NCBI GenBank assembly: GCA_937890135.1
Contig: CALBYC010000092.1
Coordinates: forward strand, 1 to 14,926
Reading direction: 5' to 3'
DNA: 14,926 nt
Source of the DNA: an uncultured Parabacteroides sp.
GTDB lineage: Bacteria > Bacteroidota > Bacteroidia > Bacteroidales > Tannerellaceae
How positions within the stretch are numbered: position 1 is the first letter of the stretch; each line of letters starts with the position of its first letter. Positions 7,304 through 14,872 of the stretch are shown one piece after another. Made by a program: the position numbers and the translations under genes. The notes under the pieces are model-generated. The model did no database searches and was not told the origin of the DNA. It saw only the letters and a program-made list of their open reading frames with translations.

Positions 7304-8311
7304 CTATTCACGGGGCGGTTTCTGCATGATGCGCATCTGCAGATGGGTTTCCGATAAGGCACTGACAAAGCCCAAGCCTCCGGTCACATTGTTCGGGACA
7401 ATGACCGGTTCCATCAACGCCTCTTCATATTCATCGGAATCAAGCAAAGTCAATGCCCGGAGATAGAGATACTCCTCTTCAGTCAGGCTTTGGATGCAGA
7501 TGCGAGCTTGCGTCTGGATAAAATGCCGCCACTCATAGGCGAACTCTTTGGCTGGACGGTAACGGGTATATACATGGAGCGTGTAGCTTCTGTCCTTGAA
7601 TTGGTTGTCCGGGAAGACACTATAGACATTCTTTACATTGTGAAGGAGAACATTGTACCGGTCGTCGTTCTCGTTGGCATAATGTCCTTCGCTCAAGACG
7701 ATTTCGTCATGGTCGTATATCGTTTCTATGTCGTAGGGCATCCAACCTTCAGGAATTTCCTCCGCCCAATAGGTGCCGCTGTAAATCTTCAACCGGAAAT
7801 AGTTCTGTTCACCTGGACGGTCTTTCAAAGTAATCGCATATTGGATGGCTGAGATATCCTCGAAACCATTCCACAGCCTGGTAGTCATCGTGTCCACCTG
7901 AATAGGTTCTACCGGATAGGGAACGGATACTTCGGCAAAAGCCTTGTATCCGACCTCGCCGGCTTCCCCTTCCGCTTCTATTTTGATGCGGTCTCCGGGG
8001 TGGAAAACTGTTGACAGACGAGCGAACAGGAGGTATTCAGACCCGGCTTGATCCACCCCATATCCGGCCTCCTGCGTCTCCTTCCATTCGCCATTGACAT
8101 AGACAGTGACAGCCCCCCTTTCCAGGTAACTTGTCATTGTTTCCCCGCTCAACGACAAATAGACTTTATTGTCAGTCACATCCGCTTCCAGCAGGGCATT
8201 CATAACCAGTTGGCACGGCTGCTCTTCCTGTTGGTATTCCAACACATTTTCACAGGATATAAACGCTGCACCTGCACACACATAGAACAATAAATATAGA
8301 AACTTTTTCAT
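7304..8311 (-). CDS. DUF4249 domain-containing lipoprotein
   Basis: A 335-residue predicted lipoprotein. The N-terminus MKKFLYLLFYVCAGAAFISC has two lysines, a hydrophobic stretch and a lipobox-like FISC, with lipidated Cys at residue 20. After it comes a mostly beta-stranded region (QLVMNALLEADVTDNKVYLSLSGE, then YVNGEWKE) typical of DUF4249. This family is found in Bacteroidetes beside TonB-dependent receptors. The start lies only 6 bases after the stop of the receptor gene, so they are co-transcribed and the products probably work together at the outer membrane. It takes the place a SusD-type lipoprotein would have in a Sus system but is not a SusD homologue by eye. The ligand is unknown. 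Confidence 0.82.
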   Translation of the reverse strand: MKKFLYLLFYVCAGAAFISCENVLEYQQEEQPCQLVMNALLEADVTDNKVYLSLSGETMTSYLERGAVTVYVNGEWKETQEAGYGVDQAGSEYLLFARLSTVFHPGDRIKIEAEGEAGEVGYKAFAEVSVPYPVEPIQVDTMTTRLWNGFEDISAIQYAITLKDRPGEQNYFRLKIYSGTYWAEEIPEGWMPYDIETIYDHDEIVLSEGHYANENDDRYNVLLHNVKNVYSVFPDNQFKDRSYTLHVYTRYRPAKEFAYEWRHFIQTQARICIQSLTEEEYLYLRALTLLDSDEYEEALMEPVIVPNNVTGGLGFVSALSETHLQMRIMQKPPRE

Positions 8312-8317
8312 CCTGTT

Positions 8318-11005
8318 TTAAAATTTAAATGTATACGTAAAAGAAGGGAGGCAAGGGAGCAATGTCAGTTTTTTCAAATGGTTCTTCACCTCTTCCTTGT
8401 AAGCATAGCTTCCGTCAGGGCGGAGCACGTTATGGCCTATCACCTCTTGCTCCATGAAGACCAGCTGTGGGTTCATGGCGTTATAGGCATTAAAGACAGA
8501 AACGTTCCATGTGTGCTCTCCCCGTTTCACTTTTTTATGGAAATTGACACCGATGTTCAGGCGATGCGTGCAAGGCAAGCGGAAATTGTTCCGTTCAGGG
8601 ATATAGTTCTGTTCTCGGAAATGTTCATCGGTGTAACCATTTCCAACCGGATAAAGAACGTTCATACGCTGTTCTGCCACCGTCACCGTCCCGCCCGTAC
8701 TGAATACCCATGTCGCCCCGGCATCGAAACGGTCGGAGAACTTATAGTTCACGCAAATGTTCAAGTTATGCCGCTTGTCATATTTATATGGGAACCACTT
8801 GCCATGGTTGATATACCCATTCTCGAACCGCCTGTCGCTTTTCGCCAACGTATAGGCAACCCATCCCGTCATCTTTCCAGTCTTTTTCTGGGCCAAGAAC
8901 TCAATGCCCATCGAACGCCCAGTCCCCATTTCCACCTTCTCTTCCCATCCGGAAGAAGAGGCGAAAAAAGAGGCTCCGTCTTGGTATTCCAATACATTGC
9001 GCATCTGCTTATAATAGCCCTCAACGGAGAACTCATAACCTTTCAGTCCGGTGTAATATCCTCCTATGGCATATTGATTGGCGACCATCGGACGGATGTC
9101 TTTCGTGACAGCCACCCACAAATCGGTCGGCAACGCAATGGTCGAAGAGGAAAGCAGGTGGACATATTGCGCCATTTGGGTAAATGAAGCTTTCGCACTC
9201 CAGTCATCGGTCATCTGGTAACGAATGGATGCACGGGGCTGGGCCGAAACATACTCCTTCCCCTTAACAGAAAAAATGGACAGGTGCACGCCGGCATTCA
9301 AGCCCAACCTGCCGAAGGTCATGTCGTCTTCGGCATAGAAGGACAATTCATGCCCCTTCATCTCACTGCCCGAAATCGTATTGTAAAGGGTGTCGCGGAC
9401 GGAAACATTGTCTTCCGCTTGCTGCACACGGGATGTCATCACCTCCGGGCGGAACTGGTGGAAGGTATAGGCTCCCCCGAATTTGACGTGATGCTCGGGA
9501 CAGGGCGTATAATCGAAATCGGTCTGAAGGGAATAGTCGTGTATGCCGGAATGATAGTCAGAACCGTACAAAAACAAATCGTTCGTTTTCGACCGTTCGG
9601 TATAATCACGGTAACCGGTAGACATCAGCATTTTATAATGGTTATAAGATGCAGTCGTATTGTTGAACAATTTATTGGAGAAGAGGTAATTCCATCTAAG
9701 GGCAACCACGGTGTTTCCCCAATTCAGGTTCAACTTGTCATTGTAGAAATAACCGACATACTCATACTGGTAGCTTTCTCCCCGTTTGTAATCGCAATGG
9801 TCTTTTCCCTTGTAGAAACTCAAGAACAGGCGGCTGTGGTCGGAAAAGCGGTGGTTGACCTTGGCATTGACATCATAAAAATAGTAACTGTATTTCTTGT
9901 CGTCTTCCAGGAAAGGTCTCGCCAGCCAGTCCAGGTAAGTACGCCTTGCTGTCAAACAGAACGATGTCCGGTTTTTCCAGATAGGGCCTTCAAAATGCAG
10001 CTTGTTTGTCAGCAAACCCACACTCACCGTCCCATGGAAACGGTTCATGTCACCGTCGTTCGTCCGGATATCTACAATCGAAGAGAGCCTGCCCCCGAAA
10101 CGGGCGGGGAAAGAACCTTTGAACAATGTAACCTTCTTGATGGCCTCAGGCGTGAAGATAGAGAACGCGCCCAGCAGATGGTCTGCGTTATAAATCGGTA
10201 TGCCGTCCAACAAGATTAAGTTCTGGTCTGGTCCGCCTCCCCTAATGTACAAACCGCTGAATCCTTCCGTAGCAGTCTGCACGCCCGGCATCAACTGAAT
10301 GGTTTTCAGCGGGTCGGTCTCGCCCAGCAAAGCCGGAGTATTGCGTATCTGCGTCATCGGGATTTCCTCCGCACTCATCCTGTTGGAATGTATGCCCACC
10401 TCCTTCCGGTCGGACAGCACGACCACCTCACTCAGCCGGTTGTTCGATACCAACGATATATTGATAACCGTGTCCTTGTCCAAAATGAAACGGGGATGTT
10501 CGCTGTCATATCCCAAATAAGAAAAGGAGAGCTGCGTCTCACCCTCCGGCAATGTCAAAGAATAAAACCCGAACGGGTTCGTGAACGTGCCTGAATGGCA
10601 AAGCGCATCGTAGACATTGGCTCCTATCAAGGATTCGCAAGAAGCGGAGTCTGTCACGTAACCACAAATGGTAAACTTCCTTCCAGTCGGTGCGGGGCGT
10701 TCAAAAAGCAGGATATGACTCCCGTCTATCTTGAAACCGATAGCCTCTTTCTGGAAAGCTTGCTGCAAGATTTGACGGACAGACGCATCCTTCACCTCCA
10801 TCGATATGGGATTCTTCAAGCGCACCTCCTCACCATAAACGATTGAATAACCCGATGTTTCCTCCAACTGCGAGGCAAATTGTTCCAAGGTTGCCCGTTT
10901 GACATCCAAATCATAACGGGGCGTTTGCGCCAAGGTGGAAGAAAGTCCCACGCAAAAACCGCAAAGGGTCATCATCCACTTCATCTTTTTTCTTTTGTTA
11001 TCCAT
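8318..11005 (-). CDS. STN-domain TonB-dependent outer-membrane receptor
   Basis: An 895-residue outer-membrane receptor. Domains in order: signal peptide (1-26, hydrophobic core MMTLCGFCVGLSSTLA); STN domain (about 30-103, starting YDLDVKRATLEQFASQLEE), which in FecA-type receptors signals to an anti-sigma factor; a carboxypeptidase-D-like beta domain (110-188, with GYVTDSASCESLIGANVYD and NPFGFYSL); TonB plug (about 215-320, with GLYIRGGGPDQNLILLDGIPIYN in essence); and a beta-barrel ending in a terminal Phe (FTYTFKF). The start is uncertain between ATG 11005, chosen for its Lys-rich signal region and A-rich leader, and ATG 10984, whose ATGA overlaps the fecR stop. It is coupled to fecR upstream and to the DUF4249 gene 6 bases downstream. 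The transported substrate is unknown. Confidence 0.92.
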   Translation of the reverse strand: MDNKRKKMKWMMTLCGFCVGLSSTLAQTPRYDLDVKRATLEQFASQLEETSGYSIVYGEEVRLKNPISMEVKDASVRQILQQAFQKEAIGFKIDGSHILLFERPAPTGRKFTICGYVTDSASCESLIGANVYDALCHSGTFTNPFGFYSLTLPEGETQLSFSYLGYDSEHPRFILDKDTVINISLVSNNRLSEVVVLSDRKEVGIHSNRMSAEEIPMTQIRNTPALLGETDPLKTIQLMPGVQTATEGFSGLYIRGGGPDQNLILLDGIPIYNADHLLGAFSIFTPEAIKKVTLFKGSFPARFGGRLSSIVDIRTNDGDMNRFHGTVSVGLLTNKLHFEGPIWKNRTSFCLTARRTYLDWLARPFLEDDKKYSYYFYDVNAKVNHRFSDHSRLFLSFYKGKDHCDYKRGESYQYEYVGYFYNDKLNLNWGNTVVALRWNYLFSNKLFNNTTASYNHYKMLMSTGYRDYTERSKTNDLFLYGSDYHSGIHDYSLQTDFDYTPCPEHHVKFGGAYTFHQFRPEVMTSRVQQAEDNVSVRDTLYNTISGSEMKGHELSFYAEDDMTFGRLGLNAGVHLSIFSVKGKEYVSAQPRASIRYQMTDDWSAKASFTQMAQYVHLLSSSTIALPTDLWVAVTKDIRPMVANQYAIGGYYTGLKGYEFSVEGYYKQMRNVLEYQDGASFFASSSGWEEKVEMGTGRSMGIEFLAQKKTGKMTGWVAYTLAKSDRRFENGYINHGKWFPYKYDKRHNLNICVNYKFSDRFDAGATWVFSTGGTVTVAEQRMNVLYPVGNGYTDEHFREQNYIPERNNFRLPCTHRLNIGVNFHKKVKRGEHTWNVSVFNAYNAMNPQLVFMEQEVIGHNVLRPDGSYAYKEEVKNHLKKLTLLPCLPSFTYTFKF

Positions 11006-11856
11006 ATTGTATTTTTTGTTCCATTTTTCTTCCACTCATATTGGAAATGTCCCGCTTCCTGCATCAGTGCAAGCATCTTATCCAGACTTTCCCCTTTCAC
11101 GAAACGAGCGCGAATCCGGTAATCCGCCAATGTTTCATCCGCGATGGTTATCCGGACTTGAAAGGCACGGGAGAGTTGCAAGGCGATTTCGGACAAGGGA
11201 AGGTTTTCAAACAGGAATGTTCCATCCCGCCAAGATATGCAGGCTTCTGGTTCTTGCTCGCGGTAGGATGCCAACCGCCTGTTTGAGCGGGTGTAAACAG
11301 CTGTCTCCCCCGGATGAAGCCGGACTGCCTCCTCCGAGGCTGTCACCTCCACGCAGCCTTCCAGCAACGTTGCCTTGATTTGTCCTTCCGCCGGGAAGGC
11401 ATCCACGTTGAAATGGGTGCCGAGCACTTTCACCGTCACTGGACCGGCCGACACAAGGAATGGCCGGCGGGTCTCTTTGCATACCTCAAAATAAGCACCG
11501 CCTTCCAACGTCACTTTCCGGTCGTTTCGGGAAAAACGTTTCGGATAAGCCAATGAGGAATGGCGGTTCAAGAGCACGACGCTGCTGTCGGGCAATACAA
11601 ACCGGCGGATGTCTCCTTCTGCATGTATGGATTGCATTGGGGAAGGCAACACATACTCATAAACAGCCCAGCTGCCAATCGCCAACAAAAAGACAGCTGC
11701 CGCACGCAACGTCCATCCTATGAACCTCCGTCTATAAGCGTCCTTCGGATTGATGCGCCGTTCCAACAACCGCCAACTCTTCTCAGCTGAATATTTTCCA
11801 CGGGGGGAATGTCCCACCCGTACTAATTCGTCCAGTAGTCTATCAAAATCGTCCAT
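10981..11856 (-). CDS. FecR-family anti-sigma factor
   Basis: A 291-residue inner-membrane anti-sigma factor. Residues 1-44 form a short cytoplasmic region expected to hold a sigma factor. One membrane segment lies at about 45-66 (FIGWTLRAAAVFLLAIGSWA). The periplasmic FecR domain runs about 75-175 (LPDSSVVLLNRHSSLAYP, LEGGAYFEV, VKVLGTHFNVDAF). DUF4974 lies at about 216-280 (LFENLPLSEIALQLSRAF), a fold that contacts the receptor STN domain. ATG 11856 is preferred over a TTG at 11883. It overlaps the receptor gene by 4 or 25 bases depending on that start. The usual ECF sigma factor gene next to fecR is absent here: the upstream neighbour is divergent dnaX. Regulation is probably through a sigma factor encoded elsewhere. 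Confidence 0.92.
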   Translation of the reverse strand: MDDFDRLLDELVRVGHSPRGKYSAEKSWRLLERRINPKDAYRRRFIGWTLRAAAVFLLAIGSWAVYEYVLPSPMQSIHAEGDIRRFVLPDSSVVLLNRHSSLAYPKRFSRNDRKVTLEGGAYFEVCKETRRPFLVSAGPVTVKVLGTHFNVDAFPAEGQIKATLLEGCVEVTASEEAVRLHPGETAVYTRSNRRLASYREQEPEACISWRDGTFLFENLPLSEIALQLSRAFQVRITIADETLADYRIRARFVKGESLDKMLALMQEAGHFQYEWKKNGTKNTIWITKEKR

Positions 11857-11987
11857 TGCTTTTGTCTTTTTCCATAAAGACAAACGAATGCGGCAAACTC
11901 CCTACGCTACGCCCACACTATTTTCGCCCCGTGCCATGGGGAAAAAGAAATAATTAGTATATTTGCGGAAACAATAAGCGAAAGAAG
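11857..11987. promoter_or_regulatory. Divergent fecR / dnaX control region
   Basis: On the plus strand TATATTTG at 11958-11965 is an exact -7 match for dnaX, with a start near 11972 and a leader of about 16 bases; the -33 element is poor. On the minus strand no TAnnTTTG serves fecR. A tandem GCGTAGCGTAG block (11912-11902) contains CGTA, as found in -10 elements of some ECF sigma factors, but no matching -35 element is clear. No terminator or gene is seen here. Confidence 0.5.
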
Positions 11988-13736
11988 ATGGACAATTATA
12001 TTGTATCGGCTCGGAAATACAGGCCTTCCACATTCAAAGATGTCGTGGGGCAGAAAAGCTTGACCACGACTCTCAAGAATGCCATACTGCATCACAAGCT
12101 TGCCCACGCCTATCTGTTCTGCGGACCGAGAGGTGTGGGAAAGACTTCCTGTGCCCGTATTTTTGCCAAGACCATCAATTGTATGCATCTGACAGCCGAA
12201 GGGGAAGCGTGCAACGAGTGCGAATCGTGCAAGGCTTTCAATGAACAGCGTTCTTACAACATCCATGAACTGGATGCAGCATCCAACAATTCAGTAGATG
12301 ATATCCGTACCCTGACGGAAGAGGTGCGCATCCCACCGGTTATCGGGCAGTATAAAGTATTCATCATCGACGAGGTCCACATGTTGAGCCAGGCGGCATT
12401 CAACGCCTTCTTGAAAACGCTGGAAGAACCGCCACAGCACGCCATATTCATCCTGGCAACCACCGAAAAGCACAAGGTCTTGCCGACCATCCTTTCCCGT
12501 TGCCAAACTTATGACTTCACTCGCATCACCATTGGCGACATGGTGGAGCATCTCCAATATGTCGCTTCCTCGGAAGGAATATCCACTGAACCCGAAGCCC
12601 TCAATGTCATTGCCCAAAAGGCTGACGGGGGCATGCGCGACGCCCTTTCCATTTTCGACCAAGTGGCAAGCTTCACCAACGGGAACATTACCTACCGGGC
12701 AGTCATCGAAAACCTGAATGTCCTCGACTACGAGTATTATTTCCAATTGACGGATGCCATCCTGAACAGGGACATCCGCAAATCCATGCTCCTGTTCAAT
12801 GACATCTTGAACAAAGGGTTCGACGCACAGAACTTCATTACCGGACTTGCAAGCCACTTCCGCGATTTGCTGGTCTGCAAGGACGAGGAAACCTTGGTCT
12901 TGTTCGAGGTGGGTGCATCCATCCGTGAGCGCTACAAGGAGATGGCGAAATTGTGCACGGACGCTTTTTTGTTCCGGGCCATCGAACTGGTCAACACCTG
13001 TGACATGAATTACCGGGCAAGCCGAAACAAACGTTTGTTGGTCGAACTGACCTTGATACAGTTGTGTCAATTGTTGCAACCGGCAAACGATATTAAAAAA
13101 AAAGCCCAGTTAGAATCGATTGACGACCAGTCAGTCCCGCCCCAGCCCTCGCAAGGCAAACCGGCTACCCCAGCGATGAAGACAGCATCCGTCGTCCAAA
13201 CGGCAGTGCCTCCTTCCCCTATTCCACAGCAACCGGTTCCTCCCTCTCTCGCCTCTGCTACCCGGAAAACGGGCAAAGCACCGGTAGGCACCTCCTTGAA
13301 AGAGTTGGCTCGGGCTAAAGGACAACAACAACCGGCAACGTATGCGGCAGGAAACCAAGCCGTGACCGACATGGAGCGGCCGTTCACGGAACAGGAATTG
13401 CAAAGAGAGTGGGTAAAATTTGCCCGTTCCATCGAGAAGAACGCCTACTTGCAGAATGCCATGCTTAACAATCTGCCAACCAAACAGGAAGAGGCTTTCT
13501 TTGAAGTGAGTGTCCACAGTCGGGGAACGCAGGAAGAGCTAATCGGCAACACGATTCCTATCCTGTCGGCCTTACGGTCGCAACTAAGGAACAGCCACAT
13601 ACAGATGAGGGTAAGGCTGATGGAATCGAACGAAAAGCATCTTGCCTATACGGCATCCGAAAAGTTCCAGCACATGATGGAAATCAACCCGCTCATAGCT
13701 AAGCTGAAAGCAGAATTCAACCTGATTCCCGATTAA
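11988..13736 (+). CDS. dnaX: DNA polymerase III subunit gamma/tau
   Basis: Motor subunit of the clamp loader, which opens and places the beta clamp on DNA. The tau form also ties polymerase and helicase together in other bacteria. The product is 582 residues. Visible elements: Walker A GPRGVGKT (46-53); zinc-binding Cys65, Cys75, Cys78 and Cys81; Walker B IIDEVH (126-131); sensor 1 ATTEKHK (157-163); SRC arginine-finger motif (170-172). The collar domain III runs to about residue 365. A low-complexity Pro/Gln linker covers about 375-450, and a C-terminal domain follows. Nine A in a row at 13095-13103 (Lys370-372) lie just past the collar; a slip in either direction ends translation within 2-6 codons and would give a gamma-like form. 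A small hairpin overlaps the stop. Confidence 0.97.
   Translation: MDNYIVSARKYRPSTFKDVVGQKSLTTTLKNAILHHKLAHAYLFCGPRGVGKTSCARIFAKTINCMHLTAEGEACNECESCKAFNEQRSYNIHELDAASNNSVDDIRTLTEEVRIPPVIGQYKVFIIDEVHMLSQAAFNAFLKTLEEPPQHAIFILATTEKHKVLPTILSRCQTYDFTRITIGDMVEHLQYVASSEGISTEPEALNVIAQKADGGMRDALSIFDQVASFTNGNITYRAVIENLNVLDYEYYFQLTDAILNRDIRKSMLLFNDILNKGFDAQNFITGLASHFRDLLVCKDEETLVLFEVGASIRERYKEMAKLCTDAFLFRAIELVNTCDMNYRASRNKRLLVELTLIQLCQLLQPANDIKKKAQLESIDDQSVPPQPSQGKPATPAMKTASVVQTAVPPSPIPQQPVPPSLASATRKTGKAPVGTSLKELARAKGQQQPATYAAGNQAVTDMERPFTEQELQREWVKFARSIEKNAYLQNAMLNNLPTKQEEAFFEVSVHSRGTQEELIGNTIPILSALRSQLRNSHIQMRVRLMESNEKHLAYTASEKFQHMMEINPLIAKLKAEFNLIPD
13095..13123 (+). promoter_or_regulatory. Candidate dnaX slippage site (A9) with flanking stops
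   Basis: Nine consecutive A (13095-13103) code for three Lys. One base back, the frame reads six codons and then TGA at 13121-13123, giving 378 residues. One base forward, it reads two codons and then TAG at 13111-13113, giving 374 residues. Either product keeps the ATPase and collar and loses the tau tail. The T. thermophilus dnaX gene makes gamma by transcriptional slippage at a run of A, and E. coli by a -1 ribosomal shift. Use of this site is inferred. Confidence 0.5.
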
Positions 13737-13749
13737 AAATCGGATTTTT
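13729..13749 (+). terminator. Short hairpin and T tract at the dnaX stop
   Basis: CCGATT (13729-13734) pairs with AATCGG (13738-13743) around a three-A loop, followed by A and five T (13745-13749). The stem is short and includes the dnaX stop codon, so this is a plausible but weak terminator. The decayed ATPase remnant begins within or just after it. Confidence 0.45.
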
Positions 13750-14477
13750 CATTCAGGGAATATCTGTATCTGTTCCATGGCATTAAGATGGGAGCTGTGG
13801 AGATGGGAGACATGTTGCGACACCATTATGAGATACCAGGAGTTGAGCATCCGCTTCCTCTCTTTCAAGACTATTTGCGGCGTGGCTATTATCCGTTCGG
13901 GCGTGACACTGCCTATGATATAGAGATTGCACAGGTTGTGTCGCAGACCATGGAGAGCGATATCCCCTTGTACCTGAATGTGAATGTGTCTGTAGGCAGA
14001 AAGCTGAAACAGTTGCTTATGGTGGTGGCAGAGAGTGTGCCTTTTAAACCCGTCATGCAGAAATTGGCAGATATGACGGGCATAAGCCGTAACTATATAC
14101 AGGACTATTTGATGTATATGGAACGTGCGGGCATGGTTGCGCAATTGCGTGATGCTGTGGGCGGAATGCGCGGACTGGGCAAGACGGAGAAGCTGTATCT
14201 TGACAACACCAATCTTATTTATGTGCTCGCTCCGCAAAGGGCTGACATAGGTAATGTGCGTGAAACGTTTTTTATGAACCAGGTGCGCGTAGTTGGTGAA
14301 GTGACGTGTTCGCCGGTGTCCGACTTTCTGTTTGACGGCATGACATTTGAGATAGGAGGGCGCAAGAAAGGGAAGAAGCAAATTGCCGATGTGGAGAATG
14401 GCTTCGTGGTGAAAGATGATATTGAGATTGGATATGCCAATGTCATTCCATTGTGGGCATTCGGATTGCTTTACTGA
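13737..14477 (+). pseudogene. 5'-truncated AAA/DUF4143 ATPase remnant
   Basis: C-terminal half of an AAA_14 plus DUF4143 ATPase, a family common in Bacteroidales whose role is unclear. The frame is open from the dnaX stop with no start codon at its front. The first recognisable family motif is SFREYLYLFHG (about 13749-13781), followed by EHPLPLFQDYLRRGYYPFG, then GLGKTEKLYLDNTNLIYVL and the family-like end VIPLWAFGLLY. The Walker A and B motifs and about 150-200 N-terminal residues of a normal protein are missing. An ATG at 13788 could start a 229-residue product, but it would lack the ATPase. The clean reading frame suggests a fairly recent truncation. The break lies between 13737 and about 13748, right behind dnaX. 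Family recognition is from motifs read by eye. Confidence 0.75.
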
Positions 14478-14558
14478 CGCAAAGGCTTAGCGTCTGCTTG
14501 GTTATTTAACCCACCCAAGTGGCGGCATGCGCAGAGCGATACTGCGGTGGGAACTATT
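14478..14558. other. Non-coding remnant spacer
   Basis: No supportable gene is seen between the ATPase remnant and the broken toxin-antitoxin remnant. A 5-pair hairpin with an internal mismatch (14476-14480 with 14490-14494) overlaps the ATPase stop but lacks a T tract. The minus strand could hold further decayed toxin sequence, but no frame stays open or shows clear motifs. Confidence 0.4.
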
Positions 14559-14801
14559 TCATGGAATTACCATGGTCGTAATGATTGCATATACCATTGC
14601 GCTCATTCTTGACCGTCTGACTTCCTTAATTTCCGCATTGATTTCATCAGGAGACATTTTTATATGATTCTATTTTGCCGTGTTGCACATGTTCTGAAAT
14701 GCAGTGCGTGCTTTCGCATTCATGCCCGATAGCGAACAGACTTCATCGAAAATAGCTTTTTGTTGGCTGTCCAAGCGTACGGTCATTGAAGTCTGTGCCA
14801 T
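14559..14801 (-). pseudogene. Broken RelB/DinJ-type antitoxin running into a PIN toxin start
   Basis: One frame from ATG 14801 reads MAQTSMTVRLDSQQKAIFDE, very like the ribbon-helix-helix start of RelB/DinJ antitoxins. It reaches a TAG at 14672-14670 after 43 residues, where the helix pair (GMNAKARTAFQNMCNTAK) no longer matches the family well. Past the stop, the same frame resumes with MSPDEINAEIKEVRRSRMSA, like the usual C-terminal end of Bacteroidales antitoxins. It then gives MVYAIITTMVIP before a TGA at 14561-14559. That last part resembles the start of PIN-family toxins (VYAIIDTNVI), but the catalytic Asp is replaced by Thr. A disabled antitoxin-toxin pair on the minus strand is the best reading; the 43-residue piece could still be made. 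Confidence 0.55.
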
Positions 14802-14872
14802 GTTCTCAATATATTAAGTGAAATGATTCATATTAACCAATGATGTAAAATAAAAAGAATTATAATAAAACT
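14802..14872. other. AT-rich intergenic stretch
   Basis: This stretch separates the minus-strand antitoxin remnant from the plus-strand aminotransferase start, so it should hold divergent promoters. It is very AT-rich. No exact TAnnTTTG element is seen on either strand; TATATTGA on the minus strand, just before the antitoxin ATG, is only a partial match. Confidence 0.4.

Noticed and set aside
8378..10219. Two long plus-strand open frames (8378-9187 and 9284-10219)
   Set aside because: They lie antisense to the TonB receptor, whose domains and residues are clear. The translated products show no recognisable domain and have the composition of a reverse reading.
11006..11035. Longer receptor start at GTG 11035
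   Set aside because: It would put ten charged residues before the signal peptide. ATG 11005 or 10984 gives a normal signal sequence.
11857..11883. Longer FecR start at TTG 11883
   Set aside because: ATG 11856 begins the family-like acidic N-terminus; the nine extra residues add nothing recognisable.
12291..13079. A 262-codon minus-strand frame within dnaX
   Set aside because: It is fully antisense to a gene with intact Walker, zinc and SRC motifs; no domain is recognisable.
13788..14477. The DUF4143 protein as an intact gene from ATG 13788
   Set aside because: The family motif SFREYL lies in frame before this ATG, and the AAA domain is missing, so it is a truncated remnant.
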